A DNA stretch of 64,000 nucleotides, from the NCBI RefSeq assembly GCF_029382225.1, contig NZ_JARLTC010000006.1, forward strand, positions 62,001 to 126,000. The letters are read 5' to 3'. The position numbers and the translations under genes are program-made. The stretch is from Spongiactinospora sp. TRM90649. Its GTDB lineage: Bacteria; Actinomycetota; Actinomycetes; Streptosporangiales; Streptosporangiaceae. Below, piece after piece: positions 61,766 through 64,000 of the stretch (the stretch's first letter is position 1; every line of letters begins with the position of its first letter). The notes under the pieces are model-generated. The model made no database searches. It was not told the origin of the DNA and worked only from the letters and a program-made list of their open reading frames with translations.

Positions 61766-64000
61766 TTGACCACTTACCGGGTGCCCGCCAGGTGGATCGC
61801 CGCCGACCTGCGAGCACGCTGGGGCCAGTCGCTGCTGGCGGTGCTCGCCGTGGCCGGGATCGTGACCGCGCTGATCACCGCCGCCACCCTCCTGGAGGAG
61901 GGCACCAACCCCTGGCGCGGGCTGTTCACCCAGACCGACGGCGCGCACGTGTGGATCCACGCCCAGGACACCGTGGCCGGGAAGGGCGAGGACGTCGCCG
62001 CGCTGCGCGGGCTGCAGGGGGTGACCGGCGTGGCCGGGCCGTACCGCAGCGCGCCGGTCACGCTCGCGAACGAGGGGCGCAACGCGCCGCTGGCGCTGCG
62101 GGCGCTGCCCGCCAAGCCCCCGGCGATCGCACACCCGGTGCTGCACGAGGGCCGCTGGCTGGACCCGGCCGATCCCGACGGCGTCGTGCTGGAACGGTCG
62201 TTCGCCGAGGCCGAGGGGCTGCGGCCGGGCAGCCCGTTCACGGTGACCGCGCTGTCCGGGCAACGACACATCCTGGCCGTGGCCGGCATAGCCGAGACCG
62301 CCGAGCAGGGTTTCTACCCCGAGTGGACCCCCGGCCTGGCATGGACCCTGCCTGAGACGCTCGACCGCGTCGAGCCCGCGATCGGACGCAGCCAGTCGGT
62401 GATCGGCCTGCGGCTGGGCGACCCCGACGCCGCCCGTATGGTCGTGCAGGGCGCGGTCACCCAGCTCGACGAGCGGGTGCTGCGGATCTCAACCTGGCGC
62501 GAGGTCCGCGAGGCGATGATGCTCGACAACCGGCTGCTCGGGCTGTTGCTCGGCCTGTTCGGGACGGCCGGGCTGGTGGCGGCGGCACTGGCCGTCGCCA
62601 ACGTGGTGGGCGGCCGGGTGCTGACCCAGTCACGCGACTTCGCCACGCTCAAGTCGCTCGGCCTGACCCGCGGCCAGGTCACCGGCATGCTGGTGGTCGA
62701 GCACGGCGGGCTCGGCCTGCTCGGCGTGGGCTCGGGCCTCGCGGCGGGCCACCTGGTCACCGCGCTGTCCCTGTACGGGGGCGGCGGGCCGCCGCTGTCC
62801 CCGATGTCCACGCTGGGCATCACGGGCGGCTCGGCCGTCGTGGTGGTGCTCGCGGCGGCGCTGCCCGCCTGGCGCGCCGGACGCACCCCGCCGCTCCCGG
62901 CGTCGCCGGTCGCCCCGCCGAGCGGGCGCCTGTCCCGGCTGGCCAGGCTCGCCCTGCTGGTACGGCTCCCGCCCGCCCTCGTGCTCGGCGCCCGTGACGC
63001 CTTCACCCGCAGGCTCCCCGCGCTGCTGACCACGTTCGGCGTCGCCATCCCGATGGCGATGATCACCATTGGCCTTGGCTGCTGGGCCAGCCTGGACAAC
63101 TTCCTGCGCCACCCCGAGCAGGTCGGCCAGGCGGCGGCGCTGGTGGTCAAGCCGGGGCGGCTGCCCGCCAGCTCGGCGGAACAACTGATCAAGGCCGACC
63201 CGGCCGTCAGCCGCATCTACCCGGGCACCGACGTGGACGCGCTGGAGCCGGAGCAGACCCGGACGGTCCTGGCCAGGGCCGTGGGCACCTCGGCCGAGCC
63301 GTACCCGTTCGAGGTGGCCGAGGGGCGGATCTACGCCGACAGCGGCGAGGCCGTGGCCGGGCAGGGCCTGCTGGACATGATGGACGCCAAGATCGGCGAC
63401 CGGGTGCGGGTCACCGTGAGCGGCAGCGTGCTCATCCTGCGGATCGTCGGCCGTGTGGTGGAGCCCGAACAGGACGGCAAGGTGCTGTCGTTCGGCATCG
63501 ACAGCCTGGCCCCCAAGGACGCCGTGCCGCCGGAGTTCTACAGCGTGGTGCTCAAACCCGGCTCCGACGCGACCCAGGTGGCCGATCGGCTCCAGGCCGC
63601 CTCCCGGCTGGAGCTGGAGGTGCGGCGGGTGGTCAACCCGGCCGAGCGCCTCGCGGTGATCAGGGTGGTGATCGTGGCCCTGACCGCGGTGCTCGCGCTG
63701 CTCGGCCTGGCCAACCTGCTCACCGCGAGCGCGGTGGGCCTGCGCGACCACGCGCTCGACCTGGCCGTGCTCAAGGCCATGGGGCTGACCCCCCGGCAGG
63801 TGACCGCGACCCTGGTCACCGGCACCGGCCTGCTGGTGCTGCTCGGCGTGCTCGCCGGGACGGCGGCGGGCGCGTCCGTGGTCGCCTGGCTGGTCGACCT
63901 GCAGGGGCACACCAGCGGGGTGGGCGCGGGCATCGGCCGCACCCCGTCGATGCTCACGCTGACGCTCGCCGTCCTGGTCGCGGTGGGCGCGGCCCTGCTG
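61766..64000 (+). CDS. FtsX-like ABC permease, truncated by the window end
   Basis: A TTG at 61766 begins TTYRVPARWIAADLRARWGQ with a first membrane helix right after it. The frame stays open for 745 residues to the last base without a stop. A large outer domain follows helix 1 (DGAHVWIHAQDTV, then VTALSGQRHILAVAGIAE), then an FtsX core (LVAAALAVANVVGG, FATLKSLGLTRGQVTGMLV). A second outer domain and a second FtsX core follow (VLALLGLANLLTASAVGL, LDLAVLKAMGLTPRQVTA). This is the permease partner of the ATPase. The 3' end lies outside the window. Confidence 0.92.
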   Translation, partial: MTTYRVPARWIAADLRARWGQSLLAVLAVAGIVTALITAATLLEEGTNPWRGLFTQTDGAHVWIHAQDTVAGKGEDVAALRGLQGVTGVAGPYRSAPVTLANEGRNAPLALRALPAKPPAIAHPVLHEGRWLDPADPDGVVLERSFAEAEGLRPGSPFTVTALSGQRHILAVAGIAETAEQGFYPEWTPGLAWTLPETLDRVEPAIGRSQSVIGLRLGDPDAARMVVQGAVTQLDERVLRISTWREVREAMMLDNRLLGLLLGLFGTAGLVAAALAVANVVGGRVLTQSRDFATLKSLGLTRGQVTGMLVVEHGGLGLLGVGSGLAAGHLVTALSLYGGGGPPLSPMSTLGITGGSAVVVVLAAALPAWRAGRTPPLPASPVAPPSGRLSRLARLALLVRLPPALVLGARDAFTRRLPALLTTFGVAIPMAMITIGLGCWASLDNFLRHPEQVGQAAALVVKPGRLPASSAEQLIKADPAVSRIYPGTDVDALEPEQTRTVLARAVGTSAEPYPFEVAEGRIYADSGEAVAGQGLLDMMDAKIGDRVRVTVSGSVLILRIVGRVVEPEQDGKVLSFGIDSLAPKDAVPPEFYSVVLKPGSDATQVADRLQAASRLELEVRRVVNPAERLAVIRVVIVALTAVLALLGLANLLTASAVGLRDHALDLAVLKAMGLTPRQVTATLVTGTGLLVLLGVLAGTAAGASVVAWLVDLQGHTSGVGAGIGRTPSMLTLTLAVLVAVGAALL

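Overview
The window is high-GC DNA (roughly 70% or more in coding regions) with short intergenic gaps, frequent GTG/TTG starts, and many ATGA/GTGA stop-start overlaps. Its gene set includes Lsr2, DUF5753/DUF397 regulatory pairs, a csoR-copZ-copA operon, ROK, PadR and ECF regulators, a Ser/Thr kinase and ABC sugar importers without their own ATPase. Together these point to a filamentous actinomycete. My best guess is an order such as Streptosporangiales, but sequence alone does not fix the genus. I see no rRNA, convincing tRNA, CRISPR array or intact transposon.

Layout. 1-280: a leaderless 26-codon leader peptide of the actinobacterial RRxHVD...SAxC type, with a good promoter, reads off the left edge. 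279-6578: a LuxR/AAA regulator, a CorA channel and a divergent PLP decarboxylase. 6591-9559: a broken MFS gene, lsr2, and about 1.5 kb of gene-poor, lower-GC DNA with a C-rich tract. 9560-14614: a phosphopantetheinyl transferase, then the copper operon csoR-copZ-(secreted His-rich protein)-copA with a CsoR-type operator. 14715-18105: a secreted propeller protein, a small transcription unit with its own terminator, a DUF418 membrane protein, and a collapsed two-component system. 18125-23653: a minus-strand cluster of binding protein, two permeases, ROK regulator and dipeptide epimerase. 23995-29028: a divergent sugar isomerase-like protein, a GH63 glycosidase, GpgS and a membrane hydrolase. 29093-31594: an FAD/GcvT dehydrogenase. 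31608-33281: a DUF5753 regulator with two DUF397 partners and a damaged divergent zinc-knuckle gene. 33355-41118: glgX-treY-treZ and a Ser/Thr kinase. 41789-53279: lipase, ECF sigma factor with DGPF partner, phosphodiesterase, several small regulators and their targets (PadR/FAD monooxygenase, ArsR/VOC). 53561-60343: a thiamine-binding protein, ung, and a second sugar importer with two binding proteins and an unusual MalF-like permease. 60475-64000: PadR, ABC ATPase and an FtsX-type permease running off the right edge.

Functional themes. Carbohydrate storage and compatible solutes dominate: glycogen debranching to trehalose (GlgX-TreY-TreZ), synthesis and probable breakdown of glucosylglycerate (GpgS and a GH63 enzyme), and two CUT1-type importers that must borrow an ATPase from elsewhere. 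Copper efflux forms a self-contained, self-regulated unit. Several loci show decay: a frameshifted MFS gene, a two-component pair collapsed into one scar, and two regulators (ROK, DUF5753) whose DNA-binding N-terminus is in frame but has no ordinary start codon.
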